Shown here: one piece after another, positions 1 through 8,827 of the stretch
Layout: each line of letters opens with the position of its first letter
How positions within the stretch are numbered: position 1 is the first letter of the stretch
From: a virus
Length of the DNA: 24,306 bases
IMG/VR virus record: IMGVR_UViG_3300029448_000426
Location: 1 to 24,306 of that record
Strand: one strand, 5' to 3'
Notes under the pieces: generated by a model
Told to the model about the DNA's origin: nothing
Seen by the model: the letters and a program-made list of their open reading frames with translations, nothing else
Database searches by the model: none
Made by a program: the position numbers and the translations under genes

Positions 1-1454
1 GCAGCGTTTTCGGCGTTTTCAATTGTCACTTTATTTGTTGCTGCTACACTAGAAGGACTTTGAAAAGTCGTGAAATTGTCTCTTGCAATACCAGAAACAG
101 CGATTAACGGAATTTTTTCATCGGGGCGATCTTCATCGGGATCACCTTCATAATCAATATCGGTATCGCCGAATCCAGCATAGATATGTGGAACATCTGT
201 ACCATTACCCGGCTGAAAGACAGCTGAAACAATTTTTTTAATTTCGGCTAAAGATTTATCAAAACCAAATCCGATTGGAGGGGTTGTTTCTCTTCTAATT
301 ACGTTAAATACTTTATAGCCGGATGGGTGAATAATATCATTAAATGATTTTCTGAATGATGAAAAGGGTAAGTCTGTCGTGAGTTCGTAACTAAATTTTT
401 GGTAGTATTCAGAATCCTGTGTTACAATCCCATCCGAAAGTCTACCTTTAATGCCAGGTGCTGAACCTATAGTGGTAACTAATGCTGAAAAATTATATGT
501 TAAATCTACAAGATCGCCCTGAACTCCATCAGGTTTTAAGGTTGCGCCGTCTTTTCTTTTAAGACGTAAAAAAGACGCAACTGTATCTGTATTACCTTGT
601 ATTTTAAAATCTTCTGCTTTTACTGGCAGAGAACCAATAGTATTACCTGCACCAAGGTCAACTATTTTTAATCCTTGTATTACGCCTCTATCATTTACAT
701 TTCTTACTATTAATTCAAAAGAAGTGTTATCTCTTGTGTCTAGAAAAAGTCTATCACCTACTTTGTAACCTGATCCGCCATTGTTAATAGTAACACTGCT
801 TAATGATCGATAAAGTGTTCCGTAATTAAAGTCATTTGAGTCAACTAGTTTTTGGCCAGGAACAAAAGTTCCTACAACCGATGATTCGTCAAAGTAAATA
901 GTATAGATGGTTTCGTCATATTCTCTTTTTTCGAGTCTATTTACAAAACCTTGTGCATCGTTAGCCCCATATCTGTTTTTCTGAAATATAGTCTTACCAA
1001 CAATTGAAGAAGGAACGGAATTTGGAGAGTCTGCAACAATACGGACAAATGGATTTGTCGAAAATCTACCATCCGAAGGAATAAGTACATTCTCCCACGG
1101 CTCGGTGATCTTAATACTTTTATTAAAGAATAATCTAAAGAAAATCTCAATTGATCTTTTTGTTCCTTTAAGATTATAATAATCAACGAGTCTCTTTAGT
1201 AGTCTTGTTCTTTCAACGTGTACTGACTTAGGAATGTCCTTAGCAATTGAATCAGCAATTGTGTTAATAAACTTGTCATCAGCAACTCTATCTAAGTCTT
1301 GGTTTTCATTTAAGAACTGAATAAGTTGAGTTGGTGCACTGTCTTGGTTTTGTTGTGTGTAATATACTTTTAAAAATGCAAGTAGATTAGCTGCAGTCTC
1401 TCTTAACTGATCTGGTAATAACTCATCTATTCTAATGTTTTCAAGATTCTTCAT
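1..1454 (-). CDS. Tail/baseplate structural protein, N-terminal part (cut by window edge)
   Basis: An open frame runs from an ATG at 1454 to the left edge without a stop, giving the first 484 residues; the C terminus lies outside the window. The N-terminal ~120 residues (beginning MKNLENIRIDELLPDQLRE, with LLKRLVDYYNLKGTKRSIEIF) resemble a module seen in marine T4-like phages in large structural proteins encoded just after gp6. Residues from about 190 contain the NNGGSGYKVGD type of Gly-rich beta repeat common in virion proteins. The gene follows gp6 by only 2 nt and is the last one visible in the leftward baseplate operon, so a role in the baseplate wedge or in fibre attachment is likely. 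The exact T4 counterpart (gp7, gp8 or a marine-specific replacement) cannot be assigned. Structural role is fairly sure; the name is not. Confidence 0.7.
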   Translation of the reverse strand, partial: MKNLENIRIDELLPDQLRETAANLLAFLKVYYTQQNQDSAPTQLIQFLNENQDLDRVADDKFINTIADSIAKDIPKSVHVERTRLLKRLVDYYNLKGTKRSIEIFFRLFFNKSIKITEPWENVLIPSDGRFSTNPFVRIVADSPNSVPSSIVGKTIFQKNRYGANDAQGFVNRLEKREYDETIYTIYFDESSVVGTFVPGQKLVDSNDFNYGTLYRSLSSVTINNGGSGYKVGDRLFLDTRDNTSFELIVRNVNDRGVIQGLKIVDLGAGNTIGSLPVKAEDFKIQGNTDTVASFLRLKRKDGATLKPDGVQGDLVDLTYNFSALVTTIGSAPGIKGRLSDGIVTQDSEYYQKFSYELTTDLPFSSFRKSFNDIIHPSGYKVFNVIRRETTPPIGFGFDKSLAEIKKIVSAVFQPGNGTDVPHIYAGFGDTDIDYEGDPDEDRPDEKIPLIAVSGIARDNFTTFQSPSSVAATNKVTIENAENA

Positions 1455-1456
1455 TT

Positions 1457-3610
1457 TTAATAACTATACCCGCTTCCACCAGAAGATGGAGTTGATGGAG
1501 TGGTGGTAGTAGTAGTTGATGATGTTGATCCTGACGTTCCTGTCGAAACAATACCTCCTGCACCGAACGATGAGCCAGATGCTGATGTTCCTGCAGAAAC
1601 AGTAGGCCTTGTATGTACATAACCTAATGATTCATAAAGTAAATGTTCTTCATAAGTATTTGCCGAATAACCAATGCCAGTTACAGGATCATACATTGTG
1701 TGAGGGACAAATGTACCTGCAGTTGTGAATGGATTGAAGCCAGTTGCTGCTCCTGTTGTTTGAATGTTATACACCGAAGATGGTATGATATCTCCACTTG
1801 TTCCAGAAAGATTTGCATCAGGGAATATATTTGTTTTAGCAAGATCAATAGTTAAAATTTTATTTTCTACGCCTGGTACATCGTATGATCTTGGAATTAC
1901 TTTGAGCTCAATGGTTGCGTTTGGTTCTTCTACCTGCTGATTATCAAGTGTAATAGCACCAGTTTCGGGATATAAGAAACCAACTTCTCGCTCTTCAACC
2001 ACTTTAACACTGTTATTAGCAATATAATATTTTTGTATTCTTCTCTTAGTTGCATCTCCTGAAATTGCAACGTCCTCAAGGAAATATAGTTTGTTGTTAT
2101 ACTCCCAACCAGTGCTGGTCATCATTGGATTCGTTTGATTAATATCGCCAAGTAGTGGGAATCCAAAGGATGTAGAAAGTCCTGCAGTAGATGCAGAACT
2201 GAAAACAACATTTTTATACGCGTAGATTTGAGCAATTGAACCTTTGATTGAAGTATCAGTAGAGTCCACATCCGCAAGGAATTTAGAATATCTAAAGTTA
2301 TTTCCAAACTGTTCAAGGAAGGTTCCACTAAATGTCGAAATCTTATTTAAAACAGAAGCTTTTATTTGATCGCTGTTTTGGTCTGTTGCACTTGTATCAT
2401 ATTTAAAGTAAACATTAAAGTAAAGGTAAGTGTAGTCGGGATCAACGATTTCTGGAATAACGGTAATAACTCTTTTTCTTTCGAGAGCAGCTAAGATAGA
2501 AGACTTCTGTGCATCTGTTAAGAATAAAGATGATTGTGGTTTTACTGAAATAAATACTTTACCATACTGTGGAGGATTGAGTGTTTGCCCTCCATAAACG
2601 GAAACGTCTTGAAGGTCTCCGATAATTCCTTTTACAACTGCCTCATAGTCCTGTGTCGTAACAGCTCTGTCTTGTGTAATAAATCCTCTCGGTGCATTGA
2701 TTTGAATACTCTCAACTGATTCTCTTGCTGCCCCGCCTGACGATACAGAAGATACTGTTACTGCTCCAGCGTCAGCAAGTTCAGTATCCGTTGGGAACGA
2801 TCCAGTATAGGTAAAACTATTAGCACCGTTTGAATCTGTAAAAGAAGTTGACAAATATGTAACAGTTATAACAGAGCCAACGTTAGGTTTCTTACCAACA
2901 ATACCATCACCAAATTCTAGTTGATAAAATCCCTCGTAGTTTTCTGATAGGAAGTAAACACTTGTATTAGCTCCAACGTCTGCTTCAGAAGAATAAGGCG
3001 TATAAGTTGTTGATGTCTGTGCTGTAGCACTTTCCTTAACAGTAACCTTCATTGTTGAAGTATCTATTAAAGCATCTCTGATTACAAACTTTTGATTGTT
3101 GTTGTCATTAAAAAAGAATTGGCTTGTTCTGAGCGTTCCTTCAAACAAAGAAAGGGAATCAAATTCAAAGTTTCCAGAATCAGAATTATACCGTGACGAT
3201 TTAACATCTGCGAGTGTTTGATATGTGTATGTAACTCCGCCAACAGTTGTTTCAAAAGTAGAGTTGGCAGGTAGAGTGGCTGAGGTTGCTGTACCAGATG
3301 ATCTTTTAAGTTTAAGGGCAACTGTAGCTAATGGGGCCCTTACACTTCGTGGAATATAACCAATCAACTTAGCGTGTGATACTACATTTGAACGAACCTG
3401 TGCAGTATCGATAAAAGACTCATTTACGGCCATGTGGGCATTGAGTGCATTATAATGAGTATTATAAGCAAGGATATCAAGAAGGTTGTTAAGTCCTGAA
3501 CCTTCATAGTCATAATCGGCAAAGGTTGAATCACTATTCTTAAAATAGTCTTTTAGATTTGCCTTGATCTTATCAAAATCAAGTTCGGTTGTATTTAATT
3601 GTTTAGCCAT
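1457..3610 (-). CDS. 6: Baseplate wedge protein gp6 (gpJ-like)
   Basis: 717 residues against 660 in T4 gp6. Gp6 dimers tie adjacent baseplate wedges into the inner ring around the hub and belong to the baseplate J-like superfamily. The N terminus (TELDFDKIKANLKDYF, then GSGLNNLLDILAYNTHYNA) is typical of the marine T4-like gp6 family, and the middle contains APRGFITQDRAVTTQDYEAVV, the J-like core signature. The last ~50 residues form an unusual low-complexity tail very rich in Ser, Thr and Gly that ends in GYSY. The start codon lies directly after the gp25 stop, so the two are translationally coupled, and gp25-gp6 neighbourhood is conserved in T4-like phages. Family assignment is confident. 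Confidence 0.9.
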   Translation of the reverse strand: MAKQLNTTELDFDKIKANLKDYFKNSDSTFADYDYEGSGLNNLLDILAYNTHYNALNAHMAVNESFIDTAQVRSNVVSHAKLIGYIPRSVRAPLATVALKLKRSSGTATSATLPANSTFETTVGGVTYTYQTLADVKSSRYNSDSGNFEFDSLSLFEGTLRTSQFFFNDNNNQKFVIRDALIDTSTMKVTVKESATAQTSTTYTPYSSEADVGANTSVYFLSENYEGFYQLEFGDGIVGKKPNVGSVITVTYLSTSFTDSNGANSFTYTGSFPTDTELADAGAVTVSSVSSGGAARESVESIQINAPRGFITQDRAVTTQDYEAVVKGIIGDLQDVSVYGGQTLNPPQYGKVFISVKPQSSLFLTDAQKSSILAALERKRVITVIPEIVDPDYTYLYFNVYFKYDTSATDQNSDQIKASVLNKISTFSGTFLEQFGNNFRYSKFLADVDSTDTSIKGSIAQIYAYKNVVFSSASTAGLSTSFGFPLLGDINQTNPMMTSTGWEYNNKLYFLEDVAISGDATKRRIQKYYIANNSVKVVEEREVGFLYPETGAITLDNQQVEEPNATIELKVIPRSYDVPGVENKILTIDLAKTNIFPDANLSGTSGDIIPSSVYNIQTTGAATGFNPFTTAGTFVPHTMYDPVTGIGYSANTYEEHLLYESLGYVHTRPTVSAGTSASGSSFGAGGIVSTGTSGSTSSTTTTTTPSTPSSGGSGYSY

Positions 3611-4042
3611 TTACCTTAACCTCTTTAAATAGAATGAAGATTCAACTTCTGTATTGAGAGCTAAAACATTATATTGTAAGTTGACAATAAAGCCATTTCT
3701 ATCTAGATCGTCAATAACTGAAACTGTCACACCGTTTACTCTCGGCTCATGTTCTTCTAGCACTTTTTTTATTTCTTCTTGAATAGTATATGATGTTATT
3801 CCACTGCCAGGTTCAAAAAGGTAAGATGTAACATTACCACCTAACCCTTGCTGAAAAGGTCTTTCTCCAAAATTAGTCAATATCAGATTCTTTACACTTT
3901 GTTTTACTGCATCGATGTCTTTCAATGGTCTAATATCACCTGTGCCTGGATGCTTTAGAAACGATAGTGGTAAGTCAGCATACTTTCTCTTAACCGCAAC
4001 TCGTGTTGAACCTGTGTTATTATTAAAATCTGATAATGCCAT
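3611..4042 (-). CDS. 25: Baseplate wedge protein gp25 (gpW/gp25 family)
   Basis: 143 residues, close to T4 gp25 (132). Gp25 sits in the inner baseplate and, with gp6 and gp53, forms the wedge core where sheath assembly begins. The gpW/gp25 hallmark is visible: DAVKQSVKNLILTNFGERPF near residues 45-63, FEPG near 76-79, and the conserved E-P-R motif at residues 99-101, followed by beta strands ending in LQYNV. It ends immediately before the gp6 start. The ATG is preceded by a late-promoter octamer TATAAATA with only 5 nt between, so this gene may be read from a leaderless late transcript as well as from the longer operon message. There is little Shine-Dalgarno match. Assignment is confident. 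Confidence 0.93.
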   Translation of the reverse strand: MALSDFNNNTGSTRVAVKRKYADLPLSFLKHPGTGDIRPLKDIDAVKQSVKNLILTNFGERPFQQGLGGNVTSYLFEPGSGITSYTIQEEIKKVLEEHEPRVNGVTVSVIDDLDRNGFIVNLQYNVLALNTEVESSFYLKRLR

Positions 4043-4047
4043 GACTC

Positions 4048-4055
4048 TATTTATA
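4048..4055 (-). promoter_or_regulatory. T4-type late promoter (TATAAATA) before gp25
   Basis: The minus strand reads TATAAATA exactly, in the 27-nt gap between gp5 and gp25. T4 late promoters are defined by this octamer at about -13 to -6. Five nucleotides separate it from the gp25 ATG, which would put +1 on the A of the start codon. It may provide extra transcription of gp25, gp6 and the following gene. Octamer seen; function inferred. Confidence 0.6.
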
Positions 4056-4069
4056 TACTTTCGTTAAAT

Positions 4070-5098
4070 TTATGTTCCACTCGTTGGTGCATTAGTTTCT
4101 GATTGAGGATCAGGTGGAACATCTTTATCAGCCGGCTGAGAGTGTGTATGAGTATGAAGTGTTACTGAATTAGATGTGATATTACCTGCAGGGAAGTCTA
4201 TACTTCCTGTTGGTGCATCTAATGTGTATGTGCCTGTAACATCTTCGTCTACGTTTCCGTAAATCTTTTCAGTTTTATTTCCTCGCACTTCAATATTCCA
4301 GTCACCCTTGATTCTTGTATTACATCCACCGTCGATGGTCAAGTTGCAACCGCCCTTGATATAAACATTTTCTCCTTCGGCGACAACTTTATATCCAGCC
4401 CCTTCAATGATTTGTGTGTGATTACCATTACTGTCAATCTCAGTCGACGTTCCCGATTTATGCACATGAGAAAACCTTTCGGAACCAGAGGTGGAATCAT
4501 ACTCAACAGTATTAGCATCATTCTCAAATGCGGTTACGTGATTATGTGGATACTGAGGCGTTACGATATCGGTTAGGGGAATTAAGTTCCAAGTAGAGGA
4601 TTTGTTAGCAATAGGAATAGAGGTGTAGGTACTTCTTGCTTCATTCTTCTTGACATAGGCGTATGATTCGGTAAAATTACTTTTGGAGGCTATAGGATTA
4701 TCCGTAACATTAGTCGTCAAAGGATGTATGCCGTCAGGATCAGAGAAACCTAATTCTGGATTATTTTTCTTTACTGAAGTATAAGCAGGTATTGTTCCCA
4801 TTACCAAAGGGTCTTGTACACTTGTACCATCTCGGAAGAAACCAACAACCCAACTGCCTTGAAGTAATCCCGTTGCCGATTGTCCAACCTCTGCCATCGA
4901 TGCCGATGTAACAGGCATTAGAACCGAAGCCCAAGGAAGGTCACTAGTTGGTATTTGAGACTTTACAGCAGTGTGATAACCAAAACAGCGAACTCTTACT
5001 CTACCCATCTCTAAGGGGTCATTAATATCCTCAACCACACCTGTAAACCAAACGAATGCCTGATTGCCAACTAGATTCTCTGTACTCGACGCTATCAT
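4070..5098 (-). CDS. 5: Baseplate hub spike gp5-like, without lysozyme domain
   Basis: 342 residues, much shorter than T4 gp5 (575). Residues ~12-107 form the gp5/VgrG OB-fold (FVWFTGVVEDINDPLEMGRV, then LPWASVLMPVTSAS, GLLQGSWVVGFFRDG, DPLVMGTIPAY). There is no recognisable lysozyme segment. From about residue 205 to 300 come short repeats (EIDSNGNHTQII, VYIKGGCNLTIDGGCN, IEVRGNKTEKIYGNV) typical of the triple-stranded beta-helix needle. The C-terminal tail carries His315, His317 and His319 in an HTHTH cluster, like the metal-binding tip of lysozyme-free spikes such as P2 gpV (inference). It overlaps the gp27 stop by ATGA, fitting the gp27-gp5 hub complex. Peptidoglycan cutting must come from another protein. 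Confidence 0.88.
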   Translation of the reverse strand: MIASSTENLVGNQAFVWFTGVVEDINDPLEMGRVRVRCFGYHTAVKSQIPTSDLPWASVLMPVTSASMAEVGQSATGLLQGSWVVGFFRDGTSVQDPLVMGTIPAYTSVKKNNPELGFSDPDGIHPLTTNVTDNPIASKSNFTESYAYVKKNEARSTYTSIPIANKSSTWNLIPLTDIVTPQYPHNHVTAFENDANTVEYDSTSGSERFSHVHKSGTSTEIDSNGNHTQIIEGAGYKVVAEGENVYIKGGCNLTIDGGCNTRIKGDWNIEVRGNKTEKIYGNVDEDVTGTYTLDAPTGSIDFPAGNITSNSVTLHTHTHSQPADKDVPPDPQSETNAPTSGT

Positions 5099-6381
5099 AT
5101 TTTTCTCGCAATTGCATTTATAAAGTATTCATCATTTTGGAATCTGTGTGTCACATCCGTAACAATATGGTCTCCACTCAAAGATGGATCAAAGTCTTCG
5201 ATATCGCTTGCTTCTCTCTCCTGCGGGTCAACTGCTTTAGGAAACTTTAAATTAATCTTTCGGCCTGCATTCAGATTTAAGTCTCCATTTAAAACTATCT
5301 CCTGTGTCTGTGACTTTAGACTTGCTGCATAAGCACGCATTGTGTGTGATCTTTTCTTTCGGATATTGTTTGTATTATAATCTTCTGCATTAACCGTAGT
5401 CGAATAGGCCAATTCGTTAGTTGGAATGTAAACATCAAACGCGGTCTTAAAGTCAGAAAACTTTTTATCATCTACTATAGGATTTAAGTCCAATGGAAAA
5501 GAGTATTGGTTGGTCTCAAAGGTTTTTACAGACGTATCAAGATAGTTATTTCTAGATGCGTATAATCCACTTCTAGCTTGCTTTAATAAACTCTTTTCGA
5601 GTTCAGACTTAACATCTAGTATGCGTGTCTGTCTTTCAATAAAACTCTCATTAGTCTGAGCATTTGTGGAATATCCCTTTTCATCTACATAGGTCAAGTA
5701 TGTCGGCTTGTCTAATAACTCGTTTATTGAATAATAGAATATATTACCACTTATAGTCTGAAAAAGATAAAACGGTGCACCAAGGTTATCCGCACTTCTT
5801 CTTCTCAAAAACTCCGCGGCTTGCATGGGTGTTCTTGTTGTAATGATGCCTTTAGCTCTACTCACATTAGGATAAACTTTACCAACATAAATTGTGCCTG
5901 TAAACTTACAATCATCATGTAAGATACGAACGATCTCGGTTTCAAAATTTTCTTTAAATGATCGTGATATTTGTTTAAGACTAGAAAGATATGCGTGGGT
6001 GCTAATACACGAAAGAGTATATGCTTGGATATTAGGTCTGTTTTCTGCTCTACCAAATGCTGGAATATCAGTTATGTTAAACACCAAAACAATTTCTTTT
6101 GTGTCTTCTGTTCCAATGCCACTTGATTCGATATTAATAAGTATTTTTTCTGAACCTAAAATCGGAAGAGAACCAAGTAAGTTTACAGTATCCTTTACAC
6201 TTATCTCTGCTGTTAAGGAAGGAGCATATATTGACTCATTGATTACTACCTTAGTTACAAGATTATGAATCTCGGTATCAAATTCTGGATTACCGTCAGC
6301 TCTTCTTATCTTAATACTCTTAATTGAGAACGCCGATGGATTTATCGACTTTCCGCTTGATATGTCAATATTATTACTCAT
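5095..6381 (-). CDS. 27: Baseplate hub protein gp27-like
   Basis: 428 residues (T4 gp27 is 391). The trimeric gp27 ring caps the spike gp5 and adapts the sixfold tube to the threefold needle. The N terminus (INPSAFSIKSIKIRRADG, then VVINESIYAPSLTAEISVKD) and the middle (AAEFLRRRSADN, PFYLFQTISGNIFYYS) fit the hub/tail protein D-like fold. The C terminus (GDHIVTDVTHRF..EYFINAIARKI) is the usual closing strand. It is encoded between gp53 and gp5, overlapping gp53 by 8 nt and gp5 by 4 nt, which argues for coupled translation. Similarity to T4 itself is distant; the call rests on the motif pattern, the length and the position next to gp5. Confidence 0.83.
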   Translation of the reverse strand: MSNNIDISSGKSINPSAFSIKSIKIRRADGNPEFDTEIHNLVTKVVINESIYAPSLTAEISVKDTVNLLGSLPILGSEKILINIESSGIGTEDTKEIVLVFNITDIPAFGRAENRPNIQAYTLSCISTHAYLSSLKQISRSFKENFETEIVRILHDDCKFTGTIYVGKVYPNVSRAKGIITTRTPMQAAEFLRRRSADNLGAPFYLFQTISGNIFYYSINELLDKPTYLTYVDEKGYSTNAQTNESFIERQTRILDVKSELEKSLLKQARSGLYASRNNYLDTSVKTFETNQYSFPLDLNPIVDDKKFSDFKTAFDVYIPTNELAYSTTVNAEDYNTNNIRKKRSHTMRAYAASLKSQTQEIVLNGDLNLNAGRKINLKFPKAVDPQEREASDIEDFDPSLSGDHIVTDVTHRFQNDEYFINAIARKI

Positions 6382-7177
6382 TGATTAAGTTCTTATATAA
6401 TTCAGCAAATTGTACAATCTGATCTGGTTTTACAATTCTAATAGAACGAAGAGACTCATTCTCTTCATCTTCAAACTCACGATATGTTACTCGTGATGGC
6501 TTAGGACTATCATAAATGCCGATTCGTTTTCCATTAGCATCTTTATAGTACGCCGTTGCATTGTCACCATATCCCCAACCGTCTTGCGGTTGAAAAGCTG
6601 GCGAAAAGTTATCACCGTCAGATGTATCGAAAATCTTATACGTTTCGTGATTTGTTTTGCCATTTAAACTATTGATTAAACGTGTAGAAGGGTTTTTAAT
6701 CCAAAGTTGATGTGTATCAAGGTCAATCTTATGAATCGTTCCTAACACATTAGCAGGTGACTCATTTTGTCCAAGAGGGGAGTTATACTGAAAACCTAAA
6801 CTTAAAGAGGTGAAGTTGCTGATAGCTGCAACCTTACTAAAGTCGTCTGGTTTTAATTCTAGAATAGCGTAGTCAGTGTATTCTTGTTTTACAAAATCTT
6901 GAAGTTGTTGATAACTTTTAGGCCAGTTTTTATATCCATTTTTTAAATCATCATTTACAATAAAGAATGTCCAGTAATATCCAGTATTTTGGTATAGTCT
7001 AAATGATGCCTGATCGGGTCTTTCTCCATCTTTTATTTTGTAGAACTGATAAGCAGATACTTTATCAATAAGTTGTTCATTAACATCTACGTTTCTGAAT
7101 AAGTCTTGAATATTAACGAGGCTACCGTCTCTTTTCAAGTCATACGTTCTATTAGGAAATTGATTAAAGAATGCCAT
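6374..7177 (-). CDS. 53: Baseplate wedge protein gp53
   Basis: 267 residues against 196 in T4. Gp53 completes the wedge and lets six wedges join around the hub. The N-terminal half is characteristic: FFNQFPNRTYDLKRDGSLV, DLFRNVDVNEQLIDK, then GERPDQASFRLYQNTGYYWTF and FFIVNDDLKNGYKNWPKS, the gp53 core around residues 50-90. The C-terminal part (PSRVTYREFEDEENESLRSI, KPDQIVQFAELYKNLI) is also typical, with an extra ~70 residues in the middle. It starts on the TAATG that ends gp48. Confident. Confidence 0.92.
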   Translation of the reverse strand: MAFFNQFPNRTYDLKRDGSLVNIQDLFRNVDVNEQLIDKVSAYQFYKIKDGERPDQASFRLYQNTGYYWTFFIVNDDLKNGYKNWPKSYQQLQDFVKQEYTDYAILELKPDDFSKVAAISNFTSLSLGFQYNSPLGQNESPANVLGTIHKIDLDTHQLWIKNPSTRLINSLNGKTNHETYKIFDTSDGDNFSPAFQPQDGWGYGDNATAYYKDANGKRIGIYDSPKPSRVTYREFEDEENESLRSIRIVKPDQIVQFAELYKNLINE

Positions 7178-8307
7178 TATTTTTCACCCTTTACTTTTTC
7201 TGTTGCTTTGTCAGCGCTAACTCTAAGTGCTTCAGTTGCCTTACTTAAATTAGCATCAGCTCTGTTTAAAAATGTAGCAGCTTCTTGGCTTAATATTGTT
7301 GGATCACCTTCAACGGGTGTAGATAGTGTAGGTACTCCATCTTCATTTATTCCGCGATTATTAAGTTTATCATTTTCCATATCTTGAATGTCTTTTCTGT
7401 TTAATGCTCTTGTTTCTTGATACGTTAGTGATACACTTACAGAAAGAGGTGCATTATCTTTACCGAAATACATATTCCCCTGATCGTTTACAGTTGTTGT
7501 CACATTAGTCAGATAACAAGAAAAGATTCGGGGGATGTGTTTCATTTCTTTTAGGTCTGCGCCATTTGTTGATAAAGTTGGATTAGCTTTATTTTCTTCT
7601 TTTGCCACAGGTGCCATAAATCTAATTTGCCATGTAGGTGGATAGGATAGAAGTAAATTGTTCCCTCTTCTTAAATCTGCGTAATTGTAATACCTAAACC
7701 GCTCGTGTATTTGTCTAATCGTTTCGGATTCTTCAGCATCTTTAGCCATCATAGTAAAGTTAAAAGAAAACGACCTTACTCCGTGGCCCGTAAATGTTAC
7801 ATTTGTGTTTGGATTTGCAACTGTTCTTGTAAGAAGGGACGCCTGATCTGCAAACTTAGTTTTACCCGCAATTGTTTCTAATATGTCCGATCCAGTCATT
7901 GATTTCAATTGAGTTAAAACCGTACCTGCTGCTCGGTTCAATCCTCCACCCTGCTGGCCAACCTGCATTCCAGCACCAAGTATTCCAAGATTAATTTCAT
8001 TATACTGGGCCGAATCTGAAAATGATAATGTTGGAGGAATTGGTAAAAAAACGTGTCTCCATTCGCTTTTTGTTTCTTTTCCAGAACCCTCTTTGATAAA
8101 AGCAGACATGACTATTAAGGGTCTATCTAAGTTACGAAGTGCGTGAGGAAATACTAACGGGCCAGTGTAATCGACGGCACTTTCTCCTTGGCCAATAGAA
8201 CCTATATTTTTTAGCGAAGTTCCTAATTCCTGCAGTTGCCCTGAAACGTTTTGTTTGACATCACTGGCAAATCCCGATAAAGCACTTCCGATTGAACCAA
8301 ACGGCAT
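7177..8307 (-). CDS. 48: Baseplate/tail-tube junction protein gp48
   Basis: 376 residues (T4 gp48 is 364). Gp48 caps the hub and, with gp54, seeds polymerisation of the tail tube. The middle shows the tube-fold signature: FLPIPPTLSFSDSAQYNEIN near residue 88, FTGHGVRSFSFNFTMMAKDA, RRGNNLLLSYPPTWQIRFM, and a closing VSVSLTYQETRALNRKDI. The N terminus is Gly/Ser-rich and the C terminus is Ala/Lys-rich and probably helical. It is the first gene of the leftward baseplate operon, with a strong TAGGAG ribosome binding site and a late promoter TATAAATA 23 nt upstream. A gp54 identity is possible but less likely given the length. Confidence 0.85.
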   Translation of the reverse strand: MPFGSIGSALSGFASDVKQNVSGQLQELGTSLKNIGSIGQGESAVDYTGPLVFPHALRNLDRPLIVMSAFIKEGSGKETKSEWRHVFLPIPPTLSFSDSAQYNEINLGILGAGMQVGQQGGGLNRAAGTVLTQLKSMTGSDILETIAGKTKFADQASLLTRTVANPNTNVTFTGHGVRSFSFNFTMMAKDAEESETIRQIHERFRYYNYADLRRGNNLLLSYPPTWQIRFMAPVAKEENKANPTLSTNGADLKEMKHIPRIFSCYLTNVTTTVNDQGNMYFGKDNAPLSVSVSLTYQETRALNRKDIQDMENDKLNNRGINEDGVPTLSTPVEGDPTILSQEAATFLNRADANLSKATEALRVSADKATEKVKGEK

Positions 8308-8330
8308 ATTAATCTCCTAAATAATAATAC

Positions 8331-8338
8331 TATTTATA
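8331..8338 (-). promoter_or_regulatory. T4-type late promoter (TATAAATA) for the leftward baseplate operon
   Basis: An exact TATAAATA on the minus strand in the divergent gap between gp48 and gp4. Predicted +1 is near 8325, giving an 18-nt leader that contains the TAGGAG ribosome binding site of gp48. This is the best placed late promoter in the window and would drive gp48 to gp6 and beyond. Confidence 0.8.
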
Positions 8339-8358
8339 AGAAAAAAGGTATAATTATT

Positions 8359-8811
8359 ATGGCATACTCTGGTCGTTATTCAGTGAAAAACAAACAAAAG
8401 TACGAAGGTGATCCAACGAAAGTATTCTTTAGGTCACTATGGGAAAGGCAAGTCTTTAAATGGGTCGATGATAACTCAAAGATCGTAAAGTGGTCAAGTG
8501 AGGAAGTCGTTATTCCATATATATGTGCAACAGATCGAAAAAGACATAGATACTTTATCGATGTAAAAATTGTTTATGATAATGGTAAGACTTATCTTAT
8601 TGAGATTAAACCAAAGGCACAGACAAAAGAACCAAAAAGAAAACGTAAAACAAAGCAGTATTTAAAAGAGGTAATGACTTACGCGAAAAATACGTCAAAA
8701 TGGGAAGCAGCCGATCAATATTGTAAGGATCGGGGTTGGGAGTTTCAAATTTGGACGGAAGATACTTTAAAAGCTGCAGGAATAAAACTATTGACACCAC
8801 TCAAAAAGTAG
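8359..8811 (+). CDS. 4: Head completion protein gp4 (TnsA-like nuclease fold)
   Basis: 150 residues, the same length as T4 gp4 (also called gp50), needed to finish DNA-filled heads before tail joining. The N terminus (MAYSGRYSVKNKQKYEGDP) and FFRSLWERQVFKWVDDN are the family hallmark. A PD-(D/E)xK nuclease site of the TnsA type is visible: Glu29 in LWER, Asp68 in RYFIDVKI and Glu82-x-Lys84 in LIEIKPK. A basic stretch KEPKRKRKTK follows. It is the first rightward gene, divergent from gp48; an AAAAAAGG ribosome binding site lies about 11 nt upstream. Family is confident; whether the nuclease activity is needed is a matter of family knowledge, not of this sequence. Confidence 0.93.
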   Translation: MAYSGRYSVKNKQKYEGDPTKVFFRSLWERQVFKWVDDNSKIVKWSSEEVVIPYICATDRKRHRYFIDVKIVYDNGKTYLIEIKPKAQTKEPKRKRKTKQYLKEVMTYAKNTSKWEAADQYCKDRGWEFQIWTEDTLKAAGIKLLTPLKK

Positions 8812-8827
8812 TACATGGTAACAGTAT

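Noticed and set aside
5894-6268. 124-residue plus-strand frame opposite gp27
   Set aside because: Antisense shadow of a recognised hub gene in a strictly leftward operon.
8791-8796. TTGACA on the plus strand at the end of gp4
   Set aside because: No -10 box lies at 16-18 nt; the nearest TATATG is too far. Not called as a promoter.
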